Assembly: GCA_903884815.1 (NCBI GenBank)
Contig: CAISGE010000073.1
Span: 1-53,922 of the forward strand
Source: Candidatus Omnitrophota bacterium
GTDB taxonomy: Bacteria; Omnitrophota; Omnitrophia; Omnitrophales; Aquincolibacteriaceae
Length of the DNA: 53,922 nucleotides
Direction of reading: 5' to 3'
Shown here: one piece after another, positions 33,584-42,926 of the stretch
Numbering within the stretch: position 1 is the first letter of the stretch
Layout: each line of letters opens with the position of its first letter
Program-made: the position numbers and the translations under genes
Notes under the pieces: generated by a model
What the model was told of the DNA's origin: nothing
The model's input: only the letters and a program-made list of their open reading frames with translations
The model's database searches: none

Positions 33584-34510
33584 ATGACGCCCAAGCTCAG
33601 TGTTTTGATGATTACCTATAATCAGGAAAAGTTTATAGCGCAAGCGGTTGACAGTGTCCTCATGCAAAAAACGGACTTCGATTATGAAATCGTAATCGGG
33701 GAAGACCGTTCTACGGATAAGACGCGCCAGATACTGCTTGATTATCAGGCAAGACATCCCAAGAAGATCCATCTTTTGCTTCACGAGAAAAATTTAGGGT
33801 CGGGACAAAACATCGTCACAACGTGGGAAAAATGTCGCGGGAAATACATCGCTCTTTTAGAAGGAGATGATTATTGGACAGCCAAAGAAAAACTGCAGAC
33901 ACAAGTCGATTTCCTGGAGGCTTCTCCCACGTATTCAATGACTTTCCATAATGTGACAATGCTTTTTGATAATGGTACTGCGAGGCCGTGGAAATATATT
34001 CCGAAAAACGTCAGGCGTAAGACCTTTTACGTGCAAGATCTTTTTAAGAATAACTTTATCCCGACGGGTTCTGTCGTTGCTCGGAGGGAAGCGCTTAGCG
34101 GTTTTCCTGCCTGGTTCCCGGATCTTACGATCGGAGATTGGCCCTTATTCCTAATGCTCGCGCATCGTGGCCCGATTAAATTTTTTAACCGTTTCATGGG
34201 CGTTTACCGCGTCCATGCAGGATCCACCATCGCCGGCCTGCCCGACAGCGTGCGGCTTGGAATCCACGTTGTTATTTTTCGAAACTTTAATATCTATTCC
34301 GGGTTTCAATACAACAAGCATTCCCATCGAGCCTTGTTTAATACGTTCGCTAACCTTGCTTGGAGGCATCTCAAGACAGGCAATATCAATGCTTCTCTCG
34401 TGGATGTGGGGGCTTTTCTAAAGCATCTTGGCCTGTACGGCGTTGCAAAGATAGGTGAAATTCTTAATTTAAAAAAACGAGAAGTGAGCCGGGTTAGAGT
34501 ACTTGATTAA
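33584..34510 (+). CDS. Family 2 glycosyltransferase
   Basis: The 308-residue protein opens LSVLMITYNQEKFIAQAVDS (~5-24), a typical GT2 GT-A start. It continues with the nucleotide-binding EDRSTDKT (~45-52), then GKYIALLEGDDYW with the metal-binding D-D motif (~92), and later VYRVHAGST. It lacks membrane helices, so it is a cytoplasmic or peripheral enzyme that adds one sugar to a lipid-linked or protein acceptor. Donor and linkage are unknown. Base composition is A/T-rich like the preceding genes. Confidence 0.9.
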   Translation: MTPKLSVLMITYNQEKFIAQAVDSVLMQKTDFDYEIVIGEDRSTDKTRQILLDYQARHPKKIHLLLHEKNLGSGQNIVTTWEKCRGKYIALLEGDDYWTAKEKLQTQVDFLEASPTYSMTFHNVTMLFDNGTARPWKYIPKNVRRKTFYVQDLFKNNFIPTGSVVARREALSGFPAWFPDLTIGDWPLFLMLAHRGPIKFFNRFMGVYRVHAGSTIAGLPDSVRLGIHVVIFRNFNIYSGFQYNKHSHRALFNTFANLAWRHLKTGNINASLVDVGAFLKHLGLYGVAKIGEILNLKKREVSRVRVLD

Positions 34511-34699
34511 AATAGGCAACATTCCCAATGAATTCCTGAAAGCATGAAATGATTATCCTCACCTATCGCGGTTTACAGTAATGAGGAGATTTTGACGATT
34601 CTCTGCGGCAAAGATGCCAAGCCGCTGAGCGTTCATTTCGTGCAAAGATATTGTGCTGTGATCTTCGTCCAGTGATGAGAACCCCGAAAGATTAATGCT

Positions 34700-36526
34700 T
34701 TGAAAAATCAAGAGCGAAATCACAACGCCGTCGCATTTGTCTTCCCCTTCAAAGTAGAAAATCTTATCAGCATAGGATTGCCAGCCCTCGCTTTTTGGAC
34801 CATCGCCTATTGCGTTTGGACGCTGGATCGCGGTTTCGAGTTAACGGATGAAGCGTATTACTTGTTGGTGGCCATGCATGGCGGCTCGCAACAGCTTTAT
34901 GTTGGTGCTCAGCATTGGATTACTGCCGGAATTTGGCGCATAGCGCGTAGTATTATGATGTTCAGAGCCGACGGGATGGTCATTCTGCTATCCAGTGCCG
35001 CCTTGTTTTCATTCGGAGCCTTTTCTGCTTGCCGCCGTTACGGCGTGGTGCTTAATAACTTTAAGGCGAAAGCTGTGGTTCTTTCCGCCGCGATGGTTGG
35101 CGCAATGCTTTACGCTTCCATCGGGATCAATTTTTCACCGTGCTACAACCTTTTGACTGCGGCGGGAGCGTATGCTGCTGCGGGCCTCGTTTTGTTGGCA
35201 TTGACTCGTTCCAGGATTACGCATCAGTGCGCTTTGTTTTTTATCGCCGGTTGCGCTCTAGGGGTTGAGTTTATCTGCAAATTCCCTTCGGGGATTGCTA
35301 CGCTTATACTTCTCTTTTTTTGGACGGCCATTTTGGGACGTTCGCATTTTGAAAAAGTTTCTGGTTTGCTATCCATAATCTTTGGAATTTTCATATTTTC
35401 GATCACTGCATTGCTAGCCAATACAACCATAACTGATGCGATTCAAGCCGTCGAAAAGGGTTTTTTCTGTTATCGGCTCGCGCAAGGTGAGTCGGTAGGA
35501 TTGCGTTTAGTCAGGTATTATTCTGAGTTTCGCGAATATCTCAGAATAGTCCTGCTGGAATTCTTAGTGCCTATCGTGTCAATGATCGTCTACGCGACAA
35601 CGCGTCGCGCTGTGAGTGCCTATTTGGGACTAGCCGCCCTTGTGATCACTCTGATCTTTGGAAATAGCAGCGATGCCAGGGTGTCCATCCTTCCAATCCA
35701 TGATTCGTTGTTCGGTAGTTATCTGTTCGGCGGTTACCCCCTATGGGACATGCAGGTCGTCGCACTGTTTGCGATGCTGGTTATGGCGCTTATTGTTTCA
35801 ATTCCACTGTGGTGCAGAAATATGAACGTGTTTGCATTATTTCTTGGATTCATTTTACTTCCTTATTCGGCAGCGATGGGAAGCGGCAATGTTCTTTTCG
35901 CTCAAGTTATAATGGCGCTCGCACCTTGGGGGGTATTAGTTGCGGCGCTTATGGTTTCCCCACATCGTGACCCTCTGCCTAGACGGACGATCGCAATTCT
36001 CGGTATTTGTTTTATAGGGACTATGGCGCTACAGACCATTAGTAGTGGCTCCCGGCCGTATCGCCTGTCTGCACCTCTCACAAAACAGGATCAGACGGTG
36101 GAAGTGGGAGCTGCGGGGAAAGTGAAGGTGGATGGTAATACTTATACATTTTTCAAAGAACTGAAAATGGCGATCAAGGCGTGCGACATAGCCCCGGCTG
36201 CGCCGTTCATTGGCCTATATAATATCCCCGGCGTGGCAATAGGGCTACAAGCCATACCTGTGCTGACGCCGTGGCTTTTTAACAGGAGAGACGCGGAGTT
36301 CGTTATTGAAAACGGTCGCCTTAAGGGATCGGACCTAGCGCTAGTGGGCCTCGCTGAGGAAAGTAGTGGGGTTTTTCCGCCTCTGCCAAAACAATTAGAT
36401 GCGTTTCCTTCCGGCTATGAATATTGCGGAGCGACGACTCATCCCAAGACGCAAGAGAAGATCCAAATTTGGAAATCTCTGAGACGTAACTCAGCTCCCT
36501 TGCGAGCTCCGAACGGAGCGCTTTGA
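34700..36526 (+). CDS. GT-C-type integral membrane glycosyltransferase-like protein
   Basis: This 608-residue protein has about eleven hydrophobic segments in the first ~450 residues, then a soluble C-terminal part of ~150. Early in the first periplasmic loop stands GFELTDEAYYLL (~39-50), whose D-E pair matches the catalytic acidic motif of GT-C enzymes of the ArnT/PMT/RgtA-D type, which use polyprenyl-phosphate sugars on the periplasmic side. TTG 34700 is the only sensible start. A DPM1-like synthase later in the locus (42927) could supply the polyprenyl donor. The last dozen residues look like an unselected extension. Exact family uncertain. Confidence 0.7.
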   Translation: MKNQERNHNAVAFVFPFKVENLISIGLPALAFWTIAYCVWTLDRGFELTDEAYYLLVAMHGGSQQLYVGAQHWITAGIWRIARSIMMFRADGMVILLSSAALFSFGAFSACRRYGVVLNNFKAKAVVLSAAMVGAMLYASIGINFSPCYNLLTAAGAYAAAGLVLLALTRSRITHQCALFFIAGCALGVEFICKFPSGIATLILLFFWTAILGRSHFEKVSGLLSIIFGIFIFSITALLANTTITDAIQAVEKGFFCYRLAQGESVGLRLVRYYSEFREYLRIVLLEFLVPIVSMIVYATTRRAVSAYLGLAALVITLIFGNSSDARVSILPIHDSLFGSYLFGGYPLWDMQVVALFAMLVMALIVSIPLWCRNMNVFALFLGFILLPYSAAMGSGNVLFAQVIMALAPWGVLVAALMVSPHRDPLPRRTIAILGICFIGTMALQTISSGSRPYRLSAPLTKQDQTVEVGAAGKVKVDGNTYTFFKELKMAIKACDIAPAAPFIGLYNIPGVAIGLQAIPVLTPWLFNRRDAEFVIENGRLKGSDLALVGLAEESSGVFPPLPKQLDAFPSGYEYCGATTHPKTQEKIQIWKSLRRNSAPLRAPNGAL

Positions 36527-36629
36527 TAGCGACCCGTGATCAGGACAGGTTTTTTGCTAAGACGCTTGGCGGTATGATGATCTAGAGTGTTTTATTGTGG
36601 CTCACGACAGGAAGGCATGATGCCGCATA

Positions 36630-37766
36630 ATGATTAATGAAAGTCGGGAGCTAATCTCGACAAGAAGTTCAGCCGGCGAAGAGGAGATTTTTCAGATGCG
36701 CGAGAAAGAGTGGCCGTTCGTAAGTTTGATTATACTCAATTACAATGGCAAGGAATGGCTGCAAGAGTGCTTTTCTTCTCTTTCGAAGATGGATTATCTC
36801 CGGGAGAGGTTCGAGGTTATTCTGGGGGACAATGCCTCCTCCGATGACTCCATAGCGTGGACCAAGGAAAAGTTTCCTTGGGTCAAGGTCATGCCCCACG
36901 ATGCGAACTACGGGTTTTGTAAGGGGAATAACCTTTGCGCTAAACAGGCTAAAGGGGAGTATCTTGTTTTCCTGAATAACGATACGTTTGTGACCCGGGA
37001 TTGGCTGAAGAACTTGGTTCACGGCGTTCAATCTGAAGCGGGAACCGCCGTGGCGTGCGGGAAAATGCTGTTGCCGCACATTGCTGAGGGGAAAGCGATC
37101 AATGCCGCCGGAGGCTTGTTTTTGTCGAGCGGCTCCTGCATGGATGTGGGATGGATGGAAAAAGACGGGTCCGCCTATGACGTTCAGGGTTATACCGGAT
37201 ACGCCTGCGGCGCCGGACTCCTTGTTCAAAAGCGATTTTTTCTCGAGACGGGCGGATTTGATGAGTATTATTTTTTCTTCGCCGAAGACGCTGACCTTGG
37301 TTTCCGGGCATGGCTCTACGGTCACAAGGTTCTCTACGTCCCTTCTGCTGTTATGTATCACTATTGCGGCGGAACGCGATTGAAGGATGCTAAAATCTCA
37401 TCTTTGAGCATTTTTTATTTAACGCGGAATGCGCTTTATTTTATTTTCAAGAATTTCGAATTGATTACGGCCTTTAAAGCGTTCTTTCTTTGGCACATAA
37501 AAGCTCTCTTGCGAGTTCTTTATTGTTTGTTTCACGCGAATTTAAAGATCCCCATGGCCGTTTGTAAAGGGTGCTTTGATTTTTGGGGGAAGCTCCCCCT
37601 AGCCTTGCGTGCTAGGAGAGCCAACCAGAAGAATCGGAGAATAAGCGACCGGTTTTTATACCAGCAGCATCTTTTGATAGGGTTTCTTGAAGAGATGAAG
37701 TTTCAAAAAAAGCGGTTAAAAAATGATGCCGCGTTGATTTCGGGCGAGTTCATCTACGAAAAATGA
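36630..37766 (+). CDS. Family 2 glycosyltransferase, rhamnosyltransferase-like
   Basis: The 378-residue protein has ~30 unconserved residues and then VSLIILNYNGKEWLQECFSS (~32-51), GDNASSDDS (~68), EYLVFLNNDTFV (~107) with the N-D-T metal motif, and GGFDEYYFFFAEDADLGFRAW (~206) with the E-D-x-D acceptor-side motif. This pattern is that of the GT2 group that includes rhamnosyl- and N-acetylglucosaminyl-transferases of O-antigen loci. A hydrophobic C-terminal stretch with ITAFKAFFLWHIKALLRVLY may anchor it to the membrane. Donor unknown, though GDP-deoxyhexoses made by neighbouring genes are candidates. Confidence 0.88.
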   Translation: MINESRELISTRSSAGEEEIFQMREKEWPFVSLIILNYNGKEWLQECFSSLSKMDYLRERFEVILGDNASSDDSIAWTKEKFPWVKVMPHDANYGFCKGNNLCAKQAKGEYLVFLNNDTFVTRDWLKNLVHGVQSEAGTAVACGKMLLPHIAEGKAINAAGGLFLSSGSCMDVGWMEKDGSAYDVQGYTGYACGAGLLVQKRFFLETGGFDEYYFFFAEDADLGFRAWLYGHKVLYVPSAVMYHYCGGTRLKDAKISSLSIFYLTRNALYFIFKNFELITAFKAFFLWHIKALLRVLYCLFHANLKIPMAVCKGCFDFWGKLPLALRARRANQKNRRISDRFLYQQHLLIGFLEEMKFQKKRLKNDAALISGEFIYEK

Positions 37767-37876
37767 AAGCACGAGCTGCCTTAACCCGTTTCTTAAGATG
37801 GCCGATGATGGAAGGTAACGCTTCTTTTTGAGTGGGCGGGATGCATTTTTAGGATCATGAAGTTTAGGGAGGGAAT

Positions 37877-38938
37877 ATGAAGAAAGCACTGATTACGGGC
37901 GTGACGGGACAGGACGGCGCATATCTCGCGGAGTTTCTTCTGAAAAAGGGGTATGAGGTCCACGGCATAAAACGGCGCGCTTCTCTTTTAAATACCCAGA
38001 GAATCGATCATCTTTACCAGGATCCCTTCGGGCGCGACAGGAATTTCATCCTCTATCACGGGGACATGACCGACGCGAGCAGCCTGACGCATATCCTCCA
38101 GAAGGTACAACCCGATGAAGTCTATAATCTCGCAGCCCAAAGCCATGTAGCCGTTTCCTTCGAGGAACCCGAATACACCGCGGATTCCGATGGCGTCGGC
38201 GTGCTGCGTCTTCTTGAAGCAATCCGGCTTCTCGGGCTTGGATCTAAAACAAGGTTTTATCAGGCGTCCACCTCTGAGCTTTACGGGAAAGTCCTGGAAA
38301 CTCCGCAAAAGGAGACCACGCCTTTTTATCCCCGCTCGCCTTATGGCGTCGCGAAGCTCTATGCCTACTGGATCACCGTCAATTACCGCGAGGCCTACGG
38401 ACTTTTCGCGTGTAACGGCATTCTTTTCAACCATGAATCACCCAAGCGAGGCGAGACTTTTGTCAGCCGCAAGATCACGCGGGCGCTGACGCGGATCAAA
38501 CTGGGATTGGAAGACTGTTTGCATCTCGGAAATCTGGAGGCCCGGCGGGACTGGGGTCACGCGAAGGATTATATCCGGGCGATGTGGATGATGCTTCAGC
38601 AGCCTGAACCGGAGGATCTTGTGATCGCGACGGGGGTCCAGCATAGCGTGCGTGATTTTGTGGAGCACGTTTGCAAGGAATTGGGAATGAAGATCACCTG
38701 GAAAGGAAAGGGGCAGGAGGAGAAAGGCTATGACGAAGCGGGGAAGGCCATCGTCGCTGTTTCCCCTCGTTACTTTCGTCCTGCCGAGGTGGAAACCCTT
38801 CTCGGAGATCCTTCGAAGGCCAAAGAAAAGCTCGGATGGAAGCCCGAGATCAGTTTTGAGGAATTGGTCCGCGAAATGGTCCATGAAGACCTGAAGCTGG
38901 CCGTCCAGGAGCTCGCGATAAAAAAGCAGGCGGTGTAA
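37877..38938 (+). CDS. gmd: GDP-mannose 4,6-dehydratase
   Basis: The 353-residue SDR enzyme has the NADP-binding start [20 protein letters not shown] (~4-23), [18 protein letters not shown] (~32), the catalytic Thr/Ser-Glu in [10 protein letters not shown] (~133), and the Tyr-Lys pair in [28 protein letters not shown] and [17 protein letters not shown] are Gmd-specific. It converts GDP-D-mannose to GDP-4-keto-6-deoxy-mannose in the cytoplasm. The next gene (fcl, 4 bases on) takes the product to GDP-L-fucose, and rmd at 41927 can reduce it to GDP-D-rhamnose. A GGGAGGGA ribosome-binding site precedes ATG 37877. Composition returns to the window's normal G/C level from here. Confidence 0.96.
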   Translation: MKKALITGVTGQDGAYLAEFLLKKGYEVHGIKRRASLLNTQRIDHLYQDPFGRDRNFILYHGDMTDASSLTHILQKVQPDEVYNLAAQSHVAVSFEEPEYTADSDGVGVLRLLEAIRLLGLGSKTRFYQASTSELYGKVLETPQKETTPFYPRSPYGVAKLYAYWITVNYREAYGLFACNGILFNHESPKRGETFVSRKITRALTRIKLGLEDCLHLGNLEARRDWGHAKDYIRAMWMMLQQPEPEDLVIATGVQHSVRDFVEHVCKELGMKITWKGKGQEEKGYDEAGKAIVAVSPRYFRPAEVETLLGDPSKAKEKLGWKPEISFEELVREMVHEDLKLAVQELAIKKQAV

Positions 38939-38942
38939 GACG

Positions 38943-39887
38943 ATGGATCCAAAAAGTAAGATTTATGTGGCCGGTCACCGAGGGCTGGTGGGTTCCGCCC
39001 TTTTGCGACGTCTGGAGCAAGTCGGCTTCCGGAATATCGTGACGCGGCCCCATGAAGAGCTGGACCTCAGGCGCCAGGTAGACGTGGAGGCTTTTTTTGC
39101 CAGGGAAAAACCCGAATATGTTTTTCTTGCTGCTGCTCGGGTGGGCGGGATCCGTGCGAATCAGACCCAGGGCGGGGCTTTCCTCTATGAAAACCTTCTT
39201 ATTCAAACGCATGTGATCCACGCGGCCTACAGCTACGGGGTCAAAAAGCTTCTTTTTCTGGGCTCGAGTTGTATCTACCCGAAATTGGCTCCCCAGCCGA
39301 TCAAAGAGGAATATTTACTGACGGGGCCGTTGGAGTCTTCTAATGAACCCTACGCGGTCGCCAAGATCGTCGGGATCAAGATGTGCGCAGCGTATAATCG
39401 TCAGTATGGCACGAATTTTATTTCCGCCATGCCGACCAATTTGTACGGACCCAACGACAACTTCGATCTGGAGACTTCGCATGTTCTTCCGGCACTCATT
39501 CGCAAGATCCATGAAGCAAAAGTCCCAAATGCCGGCGAAGTGGTTTTGTGGGGGACCGGGAAGGTGCGACGGGAGTTCCTTTATGTGGATGATCTGGCCG
39601 AGGCTTGTGTGCTTCTGATGCAAAAGTATAACGCGGCGGAGATCGGGGAGATCCTCAATATTGGTTGCGGCGAGGATATCACGATCGATGAGCTCGCGCG
39701 GCTTATCGGGGACATTGTGGGCTATAAGGGAAAATTCCGGCATGACAGCACCAAACCTGACGGGACGCCCCGGAAACTTCTCGATATTAGCCGTATATCT
39801 CGTATGGGCTGGTCGCCCAAGACTCCCCTGCGTGCGGGCATTCAAAAAACCTATGAATGGTTTTGTAAGAATCAGAATATCCGGTGA
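38943..39887 (+). CDS. fcl: GDP-L-fucose synthase
   Basis: The 314-residue protein shows the GDP-fucose synthase opening YVAGHRGLVGSALLRRL (~8-24), AARVGGIRANQ (~62), LGSSCIYPKLAPQPIKEE (~102-119), the catalytic Tyr/Lys in NEPYAVAKIVGIKMC (~134), and PTNLYGPNDNFD. It epimerises GDP-4-keto-6-deoxy-mannose at C3 and C5 and reduces it with NADPH. It is four bases downstream of gmd and therefore coupled to it. All expected motifs are intact. Confidence 0.96.
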   Translation: MDPKSKIYVAGHRGLVGSALLRRLEQVGFRNIVTRPHEELDLRRQVDVEAFFAREKPEYVFLAAARVGGIRANQTQGGAFLYENLLIQTHVIHAAYSYGVKKLLFLGSSCIYPKLAPQPIKEEYLLTGPLESSNEPYAVAKIVGIKMCAAYNRQYGTNFISAMPTNLYGPNDNFDLETSHVLPALIRKIHEAKVPNAGEVVLWGTGKVRREFLYVDDLAEACVLLMQKYNAAEIGEILNIGCGEDITIDELARLIGDIVGYKGKFRHDSTKPDGTPRKLLDISRISRMGWSPKTPLRAGIQKTYEWFCKNQNIR

Positions 39888-39906
39888 ATAGAGGACCTTG
39901 TTTTCC

Positions 39907-40713
39907 ATGATTCCTAGCCCGCGCCTACCGCCGATAACCGTGGTGATGCCGTCCTATCAACAGGCGCAGTTCCTGAAGGAAGCCCTGGACTCGATCCTTT
40001 CACAGAATTATCCAAAATTGGAACTTATTGTTGTGGATGGGGGAAGCACGGATGGCTCGGTCGAGATCCTCAAGAGTTACGGAGATAGGATCCGATGGGT
40101 CTCTGAAAAAGATCAAGGTCAGTCCGATGCGCTGAATAAAGGTTTCCGAATGGCTTCGCATGAGCTTCTCGGCTGGCTCAACTCGGATGACCTTTATGAG
40201 CCGGAGGCACTTTGGATCGCCGGAAAATTTTTCAGCGAACATCCGGTAACGATGTGGGCGATCGGGGATTGCACGATCATCGACGAGAACGGCCGTGAGA
40301 TCCGCTCATGGGTCAGTCGGTACAAGGCGTACCGGGTAAAACATTTTAGCTACGACGCACTTCTTCAGGAGAATATTGTTCCTCAGATGGGCGTTTTTTT
40401 CCGCAAAAGCACGCTTGAGCAGGCAGGGATGCTTGATCTTTCGCTCCATTATTCCATGGACTATGACCTTTGGCTCCGGTTTGCCCGGGAATGGCAGCCC
40501 GGATTTCTGAACGCACGGATTGGAAAATTCAGGATGTATTCCTCTTCGAAGTCCATGGCGGCCTTAAACAAGCAGCTCGCAGAGGGAGATAGAATTGTTC
40601 GAAAGTATGCCAACGGGCGTTACTGGCCTCTATTCTTGCATCACTTGAATAATATCAAAATTACCTCGGTCTACTGGTTATTAACATTATTCATGGGGAA
40701 GAACCCATCGTGA
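39907..40713 (+). CDS. Family 2 glycosyltransferase
   Basis: About 268 residues. The GT2 core begins ITVVMPSYQQAQFLKEALDS (~10-29), then VVDGGSTDGSVEIL (~45), GWLNSDDLYEPEAL (~84) with the D-D motif, and a late MDYDLWLRFAREW acceptor-side element, as in WcaA-like enzymes. It is cytoplasmic and likely transfers a GDP-deoxyhexose or related sugar; the donor is inferred from neighbours only. ATG 39907 is preferred over a TTG at 39898. The stop overlaps the GTG start of the next gene by four bases, indicating translational coupling. Confidence 0.9.
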   Translation: MIPSPRLPPITVVMPSYQQAQFLKEALDSILSQNYPKLELIVVDGGSTDGSVEILKSYGDRIRWVSEKDQGQSDALNKGFRMASHELLGWLNSDDLYEPEALWIAGKFFSEHPVTMWAIGDCTIIDENGREIRSWVSRYKAYRVKHFSYDALLQENIVPQMGVFFRKSTLEQAGMLDLSLHYSMDYDLWLRFAREWQPGFLNARIGKFRMYSSSKSMAALNKQLAEGDRIVRKYANGRYWPLFLHHLNNIKITSVYWLLTLFMGKNPS

Positions 40714-41930
40714 ACCCTTTGATGCCTTCATATTCTTCAGCGGAGAAGGTGTTTTCGCGCAAGCGTCTGACTGTTGGGATCAACACCCTTTTTCTCATCC
40801 CGGGAGAGGTCGGCGGGTCGGAGACTTACTTTGTTCAAACCCTCTCCGCTCTCTTGGGGGGGGACTATTCGCTGGATGTTGTTCTGTTCACGCAATTGGA
40901 CAATGATGCTTTTTTGCGCTCAATTTTTTCAAAATATTCTGAAGTCACATTCTGCAAGCTGAACTTCAGAGCCTCCTCGCGGGTGATGCGGATCCTGCGT
41001 GAGCAATGGGAGCTTCCGTTCAGGGCCGCCCAGTATCCCCTAGACCTGTTATGGTCGCCGGGTTATACCGCGCCTCTTTTTGCCGGTTGCCGGCAAGTCG
41101 TTTCGGTGCTCGACATGCAATACAAGAACTTTTCAGGGGATTTCTCAGAACTTGCCACGAGAGTTATGGATTTTCTTATCCAGGCCATCTCCTGGAAGCG
41201 TTCTTTCGTGATCACAATTTCAGAATTCTCCAAAAAGGAAATTTTGAAATATACCTCGATCCTGCCGGAGCGTGTCTTTGTGACGCCCCTGGCGGTAGAG
41301 GACGTCTTTTCGCAGCCGATCCCGGTGGCGGATATTTCGCAAGAGGTATCGGATGTCATTTCACGCAGAGAACCCTATTTGCTTTGCGTTTCCAATACTT
41401 ATCCCCATAAAAACGTCGCTGCGCTTATCCAGGCGTTTACGGATTTGCCGGCCGATTACCCGCATCATCTTGTTTTGATCGGTAAACCCGCCAGAGGGGA
41501 AGAGGCGGTGAGAAAAGCGATCGACAAGCTTCCCCCCGGAAAAAAAGTTTTCAGACTAAAAGGCCTTGGGAAAAAGGACCTCATCGCGCTTTATCAACAT
41601 GCCGATCTTTTTATTTTCCCTTCTCTCTATGAGGGATTCGGGCTTCCCGTGCTCGAAGCTATGAGGGCGGGAACTTTGGTGCTCACAACCCGTTGCGCCT
41701 CGATTCCCGAAGTGGCCGAAGACTGCGCGGTGTATTTTGATCCCCACGCACCTGAAGATCTTGCCCGGCAAATTCAAGCCGCGCTCTTGCTTCCAACGGA
41801 TTCACGGTCAGGTTTGGTCGAGCGAGGCCGTAAAAGAGCTCAAGGATTCTCATGGATCCAAACAGCCGCAAAAACATACGATTGTTTTTGTGGTGTTTGT
41901 AATCGGGGGTCAGCGGGGAGGCAACCATGA
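40710..41930 (+). CDS. Glycosyltransferase family 4 (GT-B)
   Basis: This 406-residue GT-B enzyme has a Gly-rich N-terminal loop (GEVGGSETYFVQTLSAL, ~32-48), LLWSPGYTAPLF (~111), a central VSNTYPHKNVAALIQAF donor-domain start (~230), and the retaining-GT E-x7-E motif FIFPSLYEGFGLPVLEAM (~302). Homologues transfer mannose or rhamnose from GDP/UDP donors. It overlaps its upstream gene by 4 bp (GTGA) and the following rmd gene by 4 bp (ATGA), so the three are read as one coupled unit. The start codon is GTG. Confidence 0.92.
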   Translation: MNPLMPSYSSAEKVFSRKRLTVGINTLFLIPGEVGGSETYFVQTLSALLGGDYSLDVVLFTQLDNDAFLRSIFSKYSEVTFCKLNFRASSRVMRILREQWELPFRAAQYPLDLLWSPGYTAPLFAGCRQVVSVLDMQYKNFSGDFSELATRVMDFLIQAISWKRSFVITISEFSKKEILKYTSILPERVFVTPLAVEDVFSQPIPVADISQEVSDVISRREPYLLCVSNTYPHKNVAALIQAFTDLPADYPHHLVLIGKPARGEEAVRKAIDKLPPGKKVFRLKGLGKKDLIALYQHADLFIFPSLYEGFGLPVLEAMRAGTLVLTTRCASIPEVAEDCAVYFDPHAPEDLARQIQAALLLPTDSRSGLVERGRKRAQGFSWIQTAAKTYDCFCGVCNRGSAGRQP

Positions 41931-42883
41931 AAAGAATACTCGTCACAGGCGTCTCGGGCTTTGTCGGCGGACACTTTCTGGACTATTTGGAAGCGAGAAA
42001 GCGGAACGCGATCGTATTGGGGATCGATCAATCGAAGCCGATGGTGAGGCGAGAGTCCTACGAGTCGGTCAAATTCATCTTTCAGAGAACGAATCTCCTT
42101 GATCAGAAAAGCGTGGATAGGCTTATTTCCGATTTTATGCCCGATCTAGTTCTGCACCTCGCTTCCTTTAGCTCCGTGGGCCTTAGTTGGAAGCAGCCTT
42201 TAATGAGCTTCTGTAATAACACCAACATCTTTTTGAATCTCGTCGAATCTTTGAGGAAGCGTTGCCCCTCAGCCCGCGTTCTTTCAGTGGGTTCCTCTGA
42301 AGAGTATGGGCAAAGCAGCCGGCATCGAAAGTTTAAGGAAAGGGATGGCCTGAATCCCGCGAGCCCTTATGGTGTGGCGCGCGTCTCGCAGGAAATGCTG
42401 GGAGAGATGTACGCCAAAAGCTATAAGATGAAGATCGTCCTAACGCGCTCCTTCAATCACCTCGGCGTTTTTCAGAAGCCTGTTTTTGTGGTGCCATCCT
42501 TAGTCCAACAATTCATAGAAGCGAAAAAGCGTGGACGCAAGATCTTCAATCTTACGGTCGGAAATGTCGACATTGTGAGGGATTTTACAAACGTCAAGGA
42601 TGTCGTTCGGGCCTACGATCTACTTCTGCGGGTGGGGCGCGCGGGGGATGTTTATAATGTTTGTTCAGGAAAAGGTGTTTCTCTGCGGGACATTATCTTG
42701 ATGCTTGAAAAAATCGTTGGAATCAAGACACGCTTGATCATCAATCGTTCACTAAAGCGACCCAGTGATCCGAGTTGGATCGTGGGTAATTATGACAAAA
42801 TGCATTGTGAGTTGGGATGGACTCCCAAAATTTCCATCGAGGACACTTTAAAGGAAATGGTCGCTTCGGCGGGGAAGCCGTAG
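41927..42883 (+). CDS. rmd: GDP-4-keto-6-deoxy-D-mannose reductase-like epimerase
   Basis: The 318-residue SDR protein starts RILVTGVSGFVGGHFLDYLE (~3-22). It carries VLHLASFSSVGLSWKQP (~73), the catalytic GSSEEYG and PASPYGVARVSQEML, and then the Rmd-like substrate segment RSFNHLGVFQKPVFVVPS followed by VRDFTNVKDVVRAY and VYNVCSGKGVSLRDI. This set matches Rmd, which makes GDP-D-rhamnose from the Gmd product. It could act on another GDP-sugar; the specificity is inference from motifs and from gmd nearby. The ATG overlaps the upstream stop. Confidence 0.8.
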   Translation: MKRILVTGVSGFVGGHFLDYLEARKRNAIVLGIDQSKPMVRRESYESVKFIFQRTNLLDQKSVDRLISDFMPDLVLHLASFSSVGLSWKQPLMSFCNNTNIFLNLVESLRKRCPSARVLSVGSSEEYGQSSRHRKFKERDGLNPASPYGVARVSQEMLGEMYAKSYKMKIVLTRSFNHLGVFQKPVFVVPSLVQQFIEAKKRGRKIFNLTVGNVDIVRDFTNVKDVVRAYDLLLRVGRAGDVYNVCSGKGVSLRDIILMLEKIVGIKTRLIINRSLKRPSDPSWIVGNYDKMHCELGWTPKISIEDTLKEMVASAGKP

Positions 42884-42926
42884 AGGGGACTCAAGAATTG
42901 AACCTAATCAGAGGGAAGTGCCTGTG

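Noticed and set aside
34511..34699. Possible gene remnant between the GT2 and GT-C genes
   Set aside because: Short frames only, no recognisable motif in any frame; treated as plain intergenic DNA.
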